Origin: Nostoc sp. LPT | GTDB lineage: Bacteria; Cyanobacteriota; Cyanobacteriia; Cyanobacteriales; Nostocaceae | Reading direction: 5' to 3' | Assembly (NCBI RefSeq): GCF_017115165.1 | Contig: NZ_JABXKF010000126.1 | Coordinates: 1-40,932, forward strand | Length of the DNA: 40,932 nt | In this document: positions 22,278 to 31,170 of the stretch, in pieces | Layout of the letters: each line of letters opens with the position of its first letter | How positions within the stretch are numbered: the first letter of the stretch is position 1 | Translations under genes and position numbers: made by a program | Notes under the pieces: generated by a model | What the model was told of the DNA's origin: nothing | Databases searched by the model: none | The model's input: only the letters and a program-made list of their open reading frames with translations

Positions 22278-23657
22278 ATGAGTACAAAAAAACAACTTAA
22301 ACTCGGAGCATTTTTACCCGGTAGTGGTCATCACGTCGCAGCATGGCGACATCCCAACACCCCGGCTGATGGAGGTCTAAACTTCCAACATTACAAGCAG
22401 CTGGCACAAACAGCTGAACGGGGTAAATTTGATATGCTTTTCCTCGCAGATGGTTTAGCCGTCTGGGATCGAGGGCAAGGGACTGAGGCTTTCAGCCGTT
22501 CGGGACAATTCAGTGTCCACTTTGAACCTTTAACCTTGTTGTCGGCTCTGTCTGTGGTGACAGAAAATATCGGGTTGGTGGCAACATCATCAACGACTTA
22601 TGATGAACCTTTTCATCTCGCCCGCAAGTTTGCATCACTAGATTATCTCAGCGGTGGTCGTGCCGGATGGAATCTTGTAACCTCTGCTGCTGAAGCCGCA
22701 GCGCAGAATTTCAGCCAAGAAAACCACCTAGAACACTCGCTACGCTATGAACGGGCAAGGGAATTTGTGGATGTTGTCACCAAACTTTGGGACAGTTGGG
22801 AAGACGATGCTTTTCTCCACAATAAGGAGTCAGGTATTTACTTCGATGCAGAAAAGTTGCATATTCCCCACCACAAGGGCAAATATTTCTCGGTGCGCGG
22901 CCCGTTGAATGTGGCGCGTCCACCGCAGGGATATCCAGTAATTGTACAAGCTGGATCTTCTGAGGCTGGACAGGATTTAGCTGCCCAAACAGCAGAGGCG
23001 ATTTTCACTGCACAACAGACATTGGCAGAAGCTCAAACGTTCTATGCCAGCGTCAAGGGGAGATTAGCTAAATACGGACGTTCCCCTGACCATCTCAAAA
23101 TCATGCCAGGGGTGTTCCCGGTAATTGGTAAGACTGAGCAGGAAGCTAAGGATAAATATGAGCAACTTCAGGAGTTGATCCATCCCCTGGTCGGATTAGG
23201 GCTGCTTTCTGGGCTAGTGGGTGGCCATGATTTGTCTAAATATCCCCTAGATGGGCCGCTGCCGGATCTGCCAGATACCAACGCTGGCAAAAGCCGCTTG
23301 CAGCTGATCACCGATCTTGCCCGCAGAGAGAACTTAACAATCCGACAACTGTATTTGTGGATTGCAGGAGCGCGGGGACATCGAACGATTCTCGGAACAC
23401 CACAACATATTGCCGATCAGTTAGAAGATTGGTTCGTTAATGGTGGGGCTGATGGATTTAACATCATGCCGCCCTGGCTACCTGGGGGTTTAGATGAATT
23501 CGTGGACTTGGTAATTCCCGAACTGCAACGCCGAGGAATATTTCGTACTGAGTATGAAGGTAGTACTTTGCGCGAAAATCTTGGTTTGCCTCGTCCGGTG
23601 AACCAGTTCATTACAAAGACTGCTCCTGAACCTGTGGGCGTCGGTTCCTTGGCATAG
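22278..23657 (+). CDS. NtaA/SnaA/DszA-family FMN-dependent monooxygenase (LLM class)
   Basis: A 459-aa luciferase-like monooxygenase that uses reduced FMN supplied by a separate reductase. The family text is plain: KLGAFLPGSGHHVAAWRHP, FDMLFLADG, FEPLTLLSALS, GLVATSSTTYDEPFHLARKFASLD, SGGRAGWNLVTS, and QAGSSEAGQDLAA. Relatives cleave nitrilotriacetate, EDTA, dibenzothiophene sulfone or related C-S and C-N compounds. The true start is the ATG at 22278 (MSTKKQLKLG); an upstream TTG at 22224 is not supported. It is part of the plus-strand run with the TauD-like gene. No flavin reductase gene lies in the window. Confidence 0.92.
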   Translation: MSTKKQLKLGAFLPGSGHHVAAWRHPNTPADGGLNFQHYKQLAQTAERGKFDMLFLADGLAVWDRGQGTEAFSRSGQFSVHFEPLTLLSALSVVTENIGLVATSSTTYDEPFHLARKFASLDYLSGGRAGWNLVTSAAEAAAQNFSQENHLEHSLRYERAREFVDVVTKLWDSWEDDAFLHNKESGIYFDAEKLHIPHHKGKYFSVRGPLNVARPPQGYPVIVQAGSSEAGQDLAAQTAEAIFTAQQTLAEAQTFYASVKGRLAKYGRSPDHLKIMPGVFPVIGKTEQEAKDKYEQLQELIHPLVGLGLLSGLVGGHDLSKYPLDGPLPDLPDTNAGKSRLQLITDLARRENLTIRQLYLWIAGARGHRTILGTPQHIADQLEDWFVNGGADGFNIMPPWLPGGLDEFVDLVIPELQRRGIFRTEYEGSTLRENLGLPRPVNQFITKTAPEPVGVGSLA

Positions 23658-23697
23658 TTTTGATTGAACAACTGGCAGTGTTTTTGAAGCGACGGCT

Positions 23698-24744
23698 TTG
23701 ATTTCCTCAATACTTCATCTAGTTTGTTATTCCAGTGGTTTTAACAATACAATCAAGTCGTCTCTAAGGAAACTTTTTATCGTGTTGGGCATCCTAACGG
23801 TTCTTCTATCCTCCTTTGTTTTGACGTTTCACAACGTTACTGTCCGAGTTTTGTTTTCAGAACATCTCGTACTAGGTTTATTTTTACTCGGTGGATACGT
23901 TAAACCGGATTTGCAGAATTCCTTCTTGCTGATGTTCATGCGAATGCTGCTGGTGGTTCCACTCATGGCATCTCTATCATTTAAGCTATATCCATCTGCT
24001 TGGACAGAACTCCAAAACTTGTTCACCCGCAAGCGTAGGGATGTTCTGATTCAAGCTCTTGGCTGTGGGGTACTGATGTTTGTATATATTGCCTCACTCT
24101 ACATTGCTATTGGCTTGATTCCCACAGGCATTGCCTTGACCCTCTTCTTCACCTATCCCGTATTTACAGCTCTGCTGTCTTGGAGGTTTTTTGGCGATCG
24201 CCCCACATTGTTCCGTTGGCTAGTAATGGCTATTATTCTGGTGGGAAGCGCTCTCACCATTCCCCAATCTTCGGACACCTACAGCAGTCATACCATTGCG
24301 ATCGGCATTTTCGCTAGTTTTGGCGCTGGAATTGTTTACGCTTTTTATTGTATCATTGCCCAAAAATGTTTAGAAAAATTCCATCCAGTTCCCTTTACCT
24401 GGATCAGTTTTGCCTCCACTCTACTGCTCTCCGGTATTAGCTTACTGTTCTGGCCAGCTAATAACGCCCAACTTGACTGGACACCCCTATGGATTGGTAG
24501 CATATTTTCGGGTCTTGTCAGCTTTCTCGGACACACTTTAAACAATGTAGGGATTCGGATGGTTGGCGCATCTACCGCCTCCATAATCGGCTCTAGCAGT
24601 CCAGCATTGACAGCGTTAGTTGCATGGATAACGATTAACGAAACTTTAAACGTGATTCAGAGTGTAGGGATTGGTGTTGTCACATTGGGGATCGCCTTAC
24701 TTAGTGCAGAAGGCTTTATTAAATCGCTCAAACTTAGGGGTTAA
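23698..24744 (+). CDS. EamA/DMT-superfamily transporter
   Basis: Ten hydrophobic segments in two repeated five-helix halves mark a drug/metabolite transporter of the EamA family. Text such as SLYIAIGLIPTGIALTLFFTYPVFTALLSWRFFGDRP is typical of the first half, and STASIIGSSSPALTALVAWITINE of the second. Such proteins export amino acids, cysteine derivatives or other metabolites. The start is uncertain: only TTG (23698) opens the full frame, while a GTG at 23782 lies 13 nt after AAGGA and gives about 320 aa. It follows the monooxygenase by 40 bp. Export of the pathway product or a thiol compound is possible. Confidence 0.8.
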   Translation: MISSILHLVCYSSGFNNTIKSSLRKLFIVLGILTVLLSSFVLTFHNVTVRVLFSEHLVLGLFLLGGYVKPDLQNSFLLMFMRMLLVVPLMASLSFKLYPSAWTELQNLFTRKRRDVLIQALGCGVLMFVYIASLYIAIGLIPTGIALTLFFTYPVFTALLSWRFFGDRPTLFRWLVMAIILVGSALTIPQSSDTYSSHTIAIGIFASFGAGIVYAFYCIIAQKCLEKFHPVPFTWISFASTLLLSGISLLFWPANNAQLDWTPLWIGSIFSGLVSFLGHTLNNVGIRMVGASTASIIGSSSPALTALVAWITINETLNVIQSVGIGVVTLGIALLSAEGFIKSLKLRG

Positions 24745-24755
24745 ATTAGTAACTA

Positions 24756-24769
24756 GGCATTGGGCATTG
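24756..24769. repeat. two 7-bp repeats GGCATTG
   Basis: GGCATTG-GGCATTG follows soon after the EamA stop codon. It is a minimal STRR-type array. Confidence 0.5.
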
Positions 24770-24881
24770 GGGACTTTTAGAATACTTTATGTAATACCAA
24801 TTATCCCAAAGAAAGCTACAGATGCAGACCTAGAAACCCAGATTAAAATCGACTTTCTTAATTACGAATTAATATCAATAT

Positions 24882-25538
24882 ATGCTTTCTGACGCTGTTC
24901 TTTTTGATTTAGACGGAACGTTGACAGATCCTCAACTTGGCATCACTCGCTGCATTCAGTATGCGCTCTCTGAACTCGGTTACAAACCACCGAATGCTGA
25001 TGAATTAAATTGGTGTATTGGCCCACCACTGAAAGATAGCTTTTCGCAATTACTCAATACCTTGGATAGCACAGTACTTGAACAGGCTCTTTTACTATAT
25101 CGTCATCGCTTTGCCACAATTGGATTATTTGAAAACTCACTTTATCCCCAAATTTCAGAAGTCCTAAAAGCCATTCGTTTTGCTGGTTATAAAACTTTTG
25201 TTGCAACTTCTAAACCATATATTTATGCTACACAAATTATTGAATATTTTGGTTTATCATTGCTTTTTGATAGTGTTTATGGTAGCGAACTTGACGGAAC
25301 GCGGAGCATGAAAGGCGACTTGATTCACTACATATTAGTGACGGAAAATCTTTCATCTTCTACTGTGGTGATGGTAGGCGATCGCTCACATGACATCATT
25401 GGAGCCAAGTGCCATCAAATCGCCTCAATTGGTGTCACCTATGGCTATGGAACTGAGGAGGAATTAAAAGCTCATGGTGCTGACTTGATTGCCCATTCTC
25501 CAAGTGATATTCCCAGATTTGTAATTCGTAATTCATAA
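24882..25538 (+). CDS. HAD-superfamily phosphatase, phosphoglycolate-phosphatase-like
   Basis: A 218-aa haloacid-dehalogenase-type hydrolase. Motif I is DLDGT (D9, D11), motif II T109-S110 with K111 in ATSKP, and the motif IV acidic pair is in GDRSHD (D167, D171). The cap region of about 70 aa after motif I is the Gph/PGP type; the substrate is a small phosphate ester such as phosphoglycolate or a nucleotide monophosphate. The C-terminus (FVIRNS) and the stop codon are written inside a GTAATTC heptamer array, so the end of the protein may be repeat-derived. The TauE gene starts 23 bp further on. Confidence 0.88.
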   Translation: MLSDAVLFDLDGTLTDPQLGITRCIQYALSELGYKPPNADELNWCIGPPLKDSFSQLLNTLDSTVLEQALLLYRHRFATIGLFENSLYPQISEVLKAIRFAGYKTFVATSKPYIYATQIIEYFGLSLLFDSVYGSELDGTRSMKGDLIHYILVTENLSSSTVVMVGDRSHDIIGAKCHQIASIGVTYGYGTEEELKAHGADLIAHSPSDIPRFVIRNS

Positions 25539-25555
25539 TTCGTAATTCGTAATTC
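25521..25555. repeat. five 7-bp repeats GTAATTC over a stop codon
   Basis: GTAATTC, GTAATTC, ATAATTC, GTAATTC, GTAATTC run without gaps. The HAD gene stop TAA (25536-25538) is part of the third unit, and its last codons are made of the first two. The array fills most of the gap to the next start codon at 25562. Confidence 0.9.
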
Positions 25556-25561
25556 AAAATA

Positions 25562-26338
25562 ATGCCGCCATCATTAACGTTTATCCATAGTTTGCTTTTG
25601 TTTAGTACTGCTTTCATTGCAGGCGGCTTAAATGCTGTAGCGGGTGGTGGGAGCTTTATTACCTTTCCAACTCTCATCTTTACGGGTGTACCGCCGATTG
25701 CAGCTAACGCCACGAATAATACCGCAATTTGGGTGGCTGCTCTAGCAAGTGCTGGAGCATATCGTCAAGATTTAGGTATCGAGCGGCGAGATTTTTTACT
25801 TCTATGTGTTGTCAGTTTAATTGGTGGCATGATTGGCTCCATAGCTTTGTTATATACATCGCCAGATGTCTTTAAAAAGTTGATTCCCTATCTGTTGCTG
25901 CTGGCAACACTTGTTTTTACCTTTGGTGAACCGTTCAAAAAGTGGTTGCAGCGTCGAAACCAGAATACATCACCGGAATCTGTACCCTTGTTTAATTTGG
26001 TACTGGCTCAATTAGCGATCGCAATCTATGGCGGTTTCTTTGGCGCAGGTATAGGAATTTTAATGCTGGCAACTCTAACGTTTTTAGGTATCAAAAGTAT
26101 TCACACAATGAATGCTTTTAAGACATTTTTAGGGAGTTGTATCAATGGTATTGCGATCGTTCCATTTATTTTTGCAGGTGTAATTGCTTGGCATCAAGCT
26201 ATTTTGATGGCAGTCGGTGGCTCTCTTGGTGGTTATTTAAGTGCCCATTATGCTCGTAAACTTGAACCCCACCTAATTCGGAAATTTGTGATGATTGTTG
26301 CCTTCAGCATGACTACCTACTTTTTTATTCACGATTAA
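25562..26338 (+). CDS. TauE/SafE-family (TSUP) sulfite/sulfur-compound exporter
   Basis: A 258-aa membrane protein with about eight helices and the repeated family landmark near each half: AGGLNAVAGGGSFITFPTL at residues 20-38 and YGGFFGAGIGILMLATLTFLG in the second half. TSUP members export sulfite, sulfoacetate or related anions, or import organosulfonates. Being the last gene of a run that includes a TauD-type dioxygenase, it would fit disposal of sulfite. The ATG at 25562 lies right after the heptamer array. The terminator at 26553 is about 215 bp further on. Confidence 0.88.
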   Translation: MPPSLTFIHSLLLFSTAFIAGGLNAVAGGGSFITFPTLIFTGVPPIAANATNNTAIWVAALASAGAYRQDLGIERRDFLLLCVVSLIGGMIGSIALLYTSPDVFKKLIPYLLLLATLVFTFGEPFKKWLQRRNQNTSPESVPLFNLVLAQLAIAIYGGFFGAGIGILMLATLTFLGIKSIHTMNAFKTFLGSCINGIAIVPFIFAGVIAWHQAILMAVGGSLGGYLSAHYARKLEPHLIRKFVMIVAFSMTTYFFIHD

Positions 26339-26552
26339 AACCATTTCTTCGTGAAGCTGCGCCAAGCCTTTTTAACTTCTTTCTTTCTTTGTGTCCTTTG
26401 CGTCCTTTGCCTAAAATACCAGTCAACAACCCCTGAGAATCTACTACTATACGGCGCTTACGCCCTTTAACCTTTTTACCAAATTCAGTACTGAGTCTTG
26501 AAATTTGAGTAAATTAAGACTTGCTTAACACTTATGTATGTAGGTATTAGCC

Positions 26553-26575
26553 CCGCCCCTAGTGGGCGGTTTTTT
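26553..26575 (+). terminator. rho-independent terminator
   Basis: CCGCCC-CTAGT-GGGCGG followed by TTTTTT is a textbook intrinsic terminator on the plus strand. It may end the transcript of the upstream cluster or of an unannotated small RNA. Confidence 0.8.
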
Positions 26576-26640
26576 ATAGCCGTAGCCACATAGGTTAGGA
26601 CAATGTTGATTGCTAAAAGCCTTGATTTAACTGGGTTTAT

Positions 26641-26661
26641 ACTCAGCACTCAGCACTTTGC
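26641..26661. repeat. three 7-bp repeats ACTCAGC
   Basis: ACTCAGC, ACTCAGC, ACTTTGC; related text GGCACTCGGAACTCAGCACTC follows at 26679-26698. STRR type. Confidence 0.7.
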
Positions 26662-26884
26662 TATAACTCTAAGCCGAGGCACTCGGAACTCAGCACTCTT
26701 CATCACCATCGAAACCGTAGACCTTCCCTTTTTTTCCGTCGTCTTCACCGACTGAGAATCTGCGATCGCACAAAATTTTTCTTCTTCAACATCTCAGCAA
26801 AAAAACAGCAAAGCCAGCAGACAAAGTAAAAAAATGCGTAATTACTGTATCTAACTGGCTACATCTCACTATGCTTTTGAGGAT

Positions 26885-28486
26885 TTATTTTTCTGGCGGT
26901 AAATCTACACTATAAATAGCCTTTCCAGCCAAATTACGCAATGTTACCGTTATCACCTTTGTATTTCCATCAATTTTAACTCCTCCAAAGAATTGCAAAC
27001 CTTCACTTGGCGGTCGATTTGCTTTTGTATCTGGAGGAAGGCTTTGAAATACTAATTGTGGCCCAAAGGTATTTTCCAATTGGTTAGGCCCAAATGTACC
27101 AGAGTTAAGCGGTCCGGCGACGAACTCCCAAAAAGGCTTGAAGTCGGTAAACTGGGCTTTGGCGGGGTTGTAATAGTGGGCTGCTGCGTAATGTACATCA
27201 GCAGTTAACCAAACAACATTCTGGATATTTTTGTTTTTGATAAATCGTAGTAAATCGGCAAGTTCTAATTCTCTTCCTAAAGCTGGGCCATCTCCATTAG
27301 CCCAAGCTTCAAAATCAGTGCTACCGTCTCGAACTATCAGCCCCAAAGGCATATCACTAGCAATCACCTTCCATGTTGCTTTTGATGACAGCAATCGCCT
27401 TTTCAACCATTGCACTTGTTTTCTGCTTAAAAAGTCTGTTTCTTTACTTGGTACTGGCTGATTATTGGGACTATTTAGTCCTCGATAGGTGCGCTCATCC
27501 AGCATGAAAATGTCTAATAATGGGCCATAGTTGAAAGAGCGATAAATTTTCGCTTTATCTGGATTATTGCTCTCATATCCGATAGGCAGATATTCTAAAA
27601 ACGCTTGTCTTGCCCTTTCGGCTAGCAAGTTAACATTTTTAACTGTATAACGGTCATCATTGAGGATAATTTGCCCAGGATACCAATTGTTTCTTGTTTC
27701 GTGGTCGTCCCACTGCGCCAATATGGGAACTTCAGCATTGAAACGCTTGATGTTTTTATCAAGCAAATTGTATATATAGTTGCCACGAAATTCTGTGAGG
27801 GTTTCTGCTACTTTGGATTTTTCTGGTGTGGTGATGTTTTTCCAAATTGTGCCGTCGTCTAAAGTTACTTCTGATTGAATCGGGCCATCAGCATAAATAT
27901 TATCGCCAGAATGGATGAAAAAGTCGGGATGAAGTTGGCGCATAGTTTCGTAGATTTTCATCCCACCAAAATCAGGATTAATTCCCCATCCTTGACCGGC
28001 GGTGTCGCCACCCCAAACAAAGAATATATCTCGTCCAGATTTGGGGGTAGTTCGGAAAGTACCATAAAAAGGAGCGCTGTAGGTGCGTTGATAATCTAAA
28101 TCTTGAAAAATCACCCGATAAAATAATTTTTGGTCTGGTGGCAGGTTCCTCAGATAAAGTCGTGCTGTAAAGTCGCTATTTTTTAAAGCATTGGGCCCCA
28201 CAACTCGCTGCACATTTTTAAAAGATTCGCTGGTAGAATATTCTACGATCATTTTGGCGGGGCGATCGCTCCGACTCCAGATGACAATGCTATCGTTAGA
28301 TATATCGCCGCTAGCTACACCATAAGGTATGTCAGGACGCATTTTATCAGAGGTGATAATTGCAGGTGCTTCGCCAAAAACTGGTGATTTGGTTACAAGG
28401 TTTGTGGAAATAATTCCACCGGCTGTGATAGCTGAACGTAGCAAAAAGTGACGCCGATTAAGCTTCAATGGGTGATGAGATTCCAT
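26885..28486 (-). CDS. phoD: PhoD-type alkaline phosphatase/phosphodiesterase with Tat signal
   Basis: A 533-aa secreted enzyme releasing phosphate from organic esters under phosphate starvation. The twin-arginine signal is NRRHFLLRSA followed by a hydrophobic stretch. PhoD motifs follow in order: VASGDISNDSIVIWSR, GGDTAGQGWG, FFIHSGDNIYADGP, WDDHETRNNW, DERTYRG and WLTADVHYAAAHYYN. These supply the Fe/Ca active-site ligands in this family. I start at the ATG at 28486 (MESHHPLKLNRRHF); a TTG five codons upstream is less likely. A Pho-box-like set of three octamers lies 73 bp upstream of this ATG, so phosphate control by the PhoB homolog (SphR) is expected. Confidence 0.92.
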   Translation of the reverse strand: MESHHPLKLNRRHFLLRSAITAGGIISTNLVTKSPVFGEAPAIITSDKMRPDIPYGVASGDISNDSIVIWSRSDRPAKMIVEYSTSESFKNVQRVVGPNALKNSDFTARLYLRNLPPDQKLFYRVIFQDLDYQRTYSAPFYGTFRTTPKSGRDIFFVWGGDTAGQGWGINPDFGGMKIYETMRQLHPDFFIHSGDNIYADGPIQSEVTLDDGTIWKNITTPEKSKVAETLTEFRGNYIYNLLDKNIKRFNAEVPILAQWDDHETRNNWYPGQIILNDDRYTVKNVNLLAERARQAFLEYLPIGYESNNPDKAKIYRSFNYGPLLDIFMLDERTYRGLNSPNNQPVPSKETDFLSRKQVQWLKRRLLSSKATWKVIASDMPLGLIVRDGSTDFEAWANGDGPALGRELELADLLRFIKNKNIQNVVWLTADVHYAAAHYYNPAKAQFTDFKPFWEFVAGPLNSGTFGPNQLENTFGPQLVFQSLPPDTKANRPPSEGLQFFGGVKIDGNTKVITVTLRNLAGKAIYSVDLPPEK

Positions 28487-28558
28487 ACTAAATAATAGCA
28501 ACCTTAAACTAAATAAAGTATTACAGGATAACTGTTTACCACACGTTGTTATGTCAAC

Positions 28559-28588
28559 AAGTAAAGATTGAGTTATCTAAGGGTTAAT
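28559..28588 (-). promoter_or_regulatory. candidate Pho box upstream of phoD
   Basis: Read on the minus strand: ATTAACCC, 3 bp, GATAACTC, 3 bp, CTTTACTT. Three 8-mers spaced by 3 bp and resembling PyTTAAPyPyT/A is the form described for cyanobacterial Pho boxes. The fit of the second and third units is partial. Confidence 0.5.
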
Positions 28589-28698
28589 AAAATATATTTA
28601 GTTTGATGTAATCAGAATGGTAGTATTTATTAAGAGCAAATTTATCTATGACCGAAACAGAAAAGGATATAAAGCAACTAAATTTATTTATGAGCTTG

Positions 28699-28719
28699 TT
28701 AATTTTTAATTTTTAATTC
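28699..28719. repeat. three 7-bp repeats TTAATTT
   Basis: TTAATTT, TTAATTT, TTAATTC stand immediately before the ribosome site (GGAG) of the next gene. STRR-type heptamers. Confidence 0.7.
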
Positions 28720-28732
28720 GGAGCGAAGCGAC

Positions 28733-29635
28733 GTGACTGCTGCTGTCTTTTTAGAAAATGTCTACAAGTTTTACAACAATGTACCCGTAGTCAATGACCT
28801 GTCATTCCAAATTGAAGCGGGAGAGATATTTGCTCTACTTGGCCCGAACGGTGCGGGTAAATCAACTACAATTCGGATGCTGACTACACTCACCAAACCC
28901 TCCCAAGGACGCATAGAAGTAGGTGGATATAATGTGATGAGCCAAGCAACGTTGGCAAAACAGAGTATTGGCGTAGTCTTGCAACAGGTCAGTGTGGATA
29001 ACGATTTAACCGTCTGGGAAAATATGGAACTGCACGGGAGACTACATCACATTAGTAACCCGCAGCGACAAAAATTGATAAATCAATGGCTAGAGTATGT
29101 TGAGCTAACAGAAAAACGTGATGATTTGGTAAAAACCCTATCTGGGGGTATGAAACGACGATTGCAAATTGCGAGAGCTTTATTGCATCAACCACAAATT
29201 TTGTTTTTAGATGAACCAACGGTAGGACTAGACCCCCAGACCAGGCGACGCCTTTGGGAAATTATTCGGGATTTAAATAAACAAGGGATGACGATGCTAC
29301 TGACGACCCATTATATGGATGAGGTCGAATTTTTGTGCGATGCCTTTGGTTCTACCAAGCCAGGACGCATCGGTATTATGGATAGCGGTAAGCTGATTTC
29401 TTTGGGAACTTTACAACAGCTGCGTTCTGCTCACGGTGAAGGTTTGGTGATGAAACAATTAGGTGTGTCTAACGTCGGAGATGATGGCGCTCGTAATTGG
29501 GAATATCTGTTTTTCCCATCCTTGGAAGCAGCAAATATCTACTTGAATGAACAGCCCGATAAAACCGGAATGATGGTGCGTCCCTCTAATCTGGAAGATA
29601 TTTTTGTAGAATTAACGGGACGCCAGTTAGATTAA
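28733..29635 (+). CDS. ABC-2 type transporter ATP-binding protein (DrrA/NodI class)
   Basis: A 300-aa ATPase: Walker A GPNGAGKST (residues 37-45), signature LSGGM (136-140), Walker B ILFLDEP (156-162), and TTHYMDE switch region. The C-terminal extension with PSNLEDIFVELTG is typical of DrrA-like drug, polysaccharide or daunorubicin-type exporters. Start is GTG with GGAG about 9 nt before it. The permease that such an ATPase needs is usually the next gene; here the next gene is on the opposite strand, so the ATPase is orphaned in this window. It ends 2 bp before the convergent TPR gene. Confidence 0.9.
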   Translation: MTAAVFLENVYKFYNNVPVVNDLSFQIEAGEIFALLGPNGAGKSTTIRMLTTLTKPSQGRIEVGGYNVMSQATLAKQSIGVVLQQVSVDNDLTVWENMELHGRLHHISNPQRQKLINQWLEYVELTEKRDDLVKTLSGGMKRRLQIARALLHQPQILFLDEPTVGLDPQTRRRLWEIIRDLNKQGMTMLLTTHYMDEVEFLCDAFGSTKPGRIGIMDSGKLISLGTLQQLRSAHGEGLVMKQLGVSNVGDDGARNWEYLFFPSLEAANIYLNEQPDKTGMMVRPSNLEDIFVELTGRQLD

Positions 29636-29637
29636 CC

Positions 29638-30318
29638 TCATCCTCCTAACTGCCGCAGCATGGCTTCTACCCTTTCTACGCCATCTGAGTCCTTGCGCTG
29701 CTTGTACAAGTTACGGGCTTTCTGAAGCAAGCTGTTTGCTTGTTTGGCTTGTCGTCGCTGTTTATACATCGAACCCATCAACTCATAAGTTTGGGCATTG
29801 TTTTTATCCAAATCGATTGCTTGTTGGTATGCCCAGGTAGCAGCAGTATAGTCTCCCATACGCGATTGCGTCACAGCCAATCCTAAATAGGCATTGACAT
29901 TGTTACGGTTGAGCTGTATGGCACGACGATAACCTTCCTTTGCCCCACGTGTGTCGCCCAAATTGGCTTTGATGTAACCCACAGCATAGTAAAAATCACT
30001 ATTGTTAGGATTGATAGCAATCGCCCGACGATAAGCTGTTAATGCTGCCTGGTAATTTCCCTGTTGAGCGTATAAATACCCAATACCTGAATGAATTTTA
30101 GCATTTTTGGGATCTATACTAGCTGCTTGCTGATAAACAGCGATCGCACCACCATAATCACCGGCATTCACTAACCTCCGTCCTTCCTCCAGTAATTGCT
30201 TTAACTCTGAGTTTTTGGCTTGCGCCACTAATACCTGAGCCTGAGCTACTGAAGGTATGGTGAAAGTAAAACATCCTAATAACACCACACTAAACACGAA
30301 TGATGTCGGCTTGTACAC
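29638..30318 (-). CDS. secreted tetratricopeptide-repeat protein
   Basis: A 226-aa protein with a signal peptide (MYKPTSFVFSVVLLGCFTF, cleavage likely after AQA) and about five TPRs of 34 residues: GDYGGAIAVYQQAASIDPKN, GNYQAALTAYRRAIAINPNN, GDTRGAKEGYRRAIQLNRNN and so on. TPR domains are protein-protein scaffolds; outside the cytoplasmic membrane they often assist cell-wall or export complexes. A Cys (LLGCFTF) in the signal is not a proper lipobox. The start is GTG, with AGGA 8 nt upstream. It is convergent with, and nearly touches, the ABC gene. Confidence 0.85.
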   Translation of the reverse strand: MYKPTSFVFSVVLLGCFTFTIPSVAQAQVLVAQAKNSELKQLLEEGRRLVNAGDYGGAIAVYQQAASIDPKNAKIHSGIGYLYAQQGNYQAALTAYRRAIAINPNNSDFYYAVGYIKANLGDTRGAKEGYRRAIQLNRNNVNAYLGLAVTQSRMGDYTAATWAYQQAIDLDKNNAQTYELMGSMYKQRRQAKQANSLLQKARNLYKQRKDSDGVERVEAMLRQLGG

Positions 30319-30745
30319 AGTAAATTTCCTGAAATTTTAAAGGACTTTTTTCTTGTACATTAAAACAAAAATATGGACTTTTGAAAACTGTATTTCTTCG
30401 TATTGATTAAGATGTTAATAGTTCATTCTCCTTTCATTTACATTTAGCACTACATAACAGAGTTTTTACTGAAGGATGAAGTGTCAGCGATCGAGGAGCA
30501 GGTGAAAGTACTATACATATAAACCAGTACTATAGCAAAACAACACATATTTTAATCAGTAGTTATACGTGTTACTCAGAATAACTCAACAGGTATCTGA
30601 CTTAATCCTAGATTCTGATGCAGCAAGCTTATAGCCTTTGACAAAACAATTAAAAATAGAAAATTAAAAATTAAAAATGGAAAATTACGAATAAAACTTT
30701 AGTTGTGGAATACAAGCCCACTTTAAAAAAGAATTCCTCCGAGGC

Positions 30746-30880
30746 GCGCAGCGTCTCGTAGAGAGGCGCAAGGCGTCAAGAGTTCCAGAGCTTACGGCTT
30801 AAGTCGTGGGATTGAATGCGTGAATTTTGAATTTTGAATTTTGAATTCGAGCGTTCGCGCAGCGTCTCGTAGAGAAGCGA
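30746..30880. repeat. direct pair of REP-like repeats with GAATTTT heptamers between
   Basis: GCGCAGCGTCTCGTAGAGA occurs twice, about 108 bp apart. Between them GAATTTT is repeated three times. Both belong to repeat families scattered through the window. Confidence 0.65.
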
Positions 30881-31157
30881 GTGACTCTGTATCCAATTTT
30901 TCTGACATTTTTAATCCTTGATAGTACCCTTTGAGAAGTTATCATCCAGGCATTTACATGCTTTTTTGCTCATTCAAAGGTAAGATAAATCTAAACTGGA
31001 AAATGCTCCATTAATCTGTTTAGGACAATACTAAAACCCAAAGCGCAATTTCAAATTGTGTGAGAGGATGTTTATAAGCCTGTATTCTGTAATAATAATT
31101 ACAATTATTAAAGTATTTATCAAAACACTTTAATAAATATCAAGATATATACCATAT

Positions 31158-31163
31158 AGGAGG
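31158..31163 (+). promoter_or_regulatory. strong ribosome binding site
   Basis: AGGAGG stands 7 nt before the ATG at 31171. It is the only near-perfect Shine-Dalgarno in the window and supports high translation of the YbjQ-like gene. Confidence 0.85.
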
Positions 31164-31170
31164 TTAATTT

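Larger units (their letters stand above)
26339..26884. other. gene-free region between convergent genes
   Basis: 546 bp without a supported gene. It holds a strong terminator hairpin (26553-26575), a repeat CTTTGTGTCCTTTGCGTCCTTTG (about 26390-26412, only partly shown here) and heptamers ACTCAGC-ACTCAGC-ACTTTGC (26641-26661). A transcript ending at 26575 could be a small RNA, but no start was identified. Confidence 0.4.
30319..31170. other. 852-bp gene-free region with repeats
   Basis: Contains A-rich near-heptamers at about 30648-30690, two copies of a REP-like text CGCGCAGCGTCTCGTAGAGA (about 30747 and 30855), GAATTTT heptamers (30823-30848), and an AT-rich leader with inverted TTAAAGT/ACTTTAA before the next gene. 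No supported gene or RNA was seen. Confidence 0.5.

Noticed and set aside
26885..28486. Toxin-antitoxin or defence genes elsewhere in the window besides the NB-ARC locus
   Set aside because: I looked for small paired genes, restriction enzymes, Argonaute, reverse transcriptase and similar motifs around this and the other loci and found none; the DUF2945/DUF3140 pair is not a known toxin-antitoxin system.
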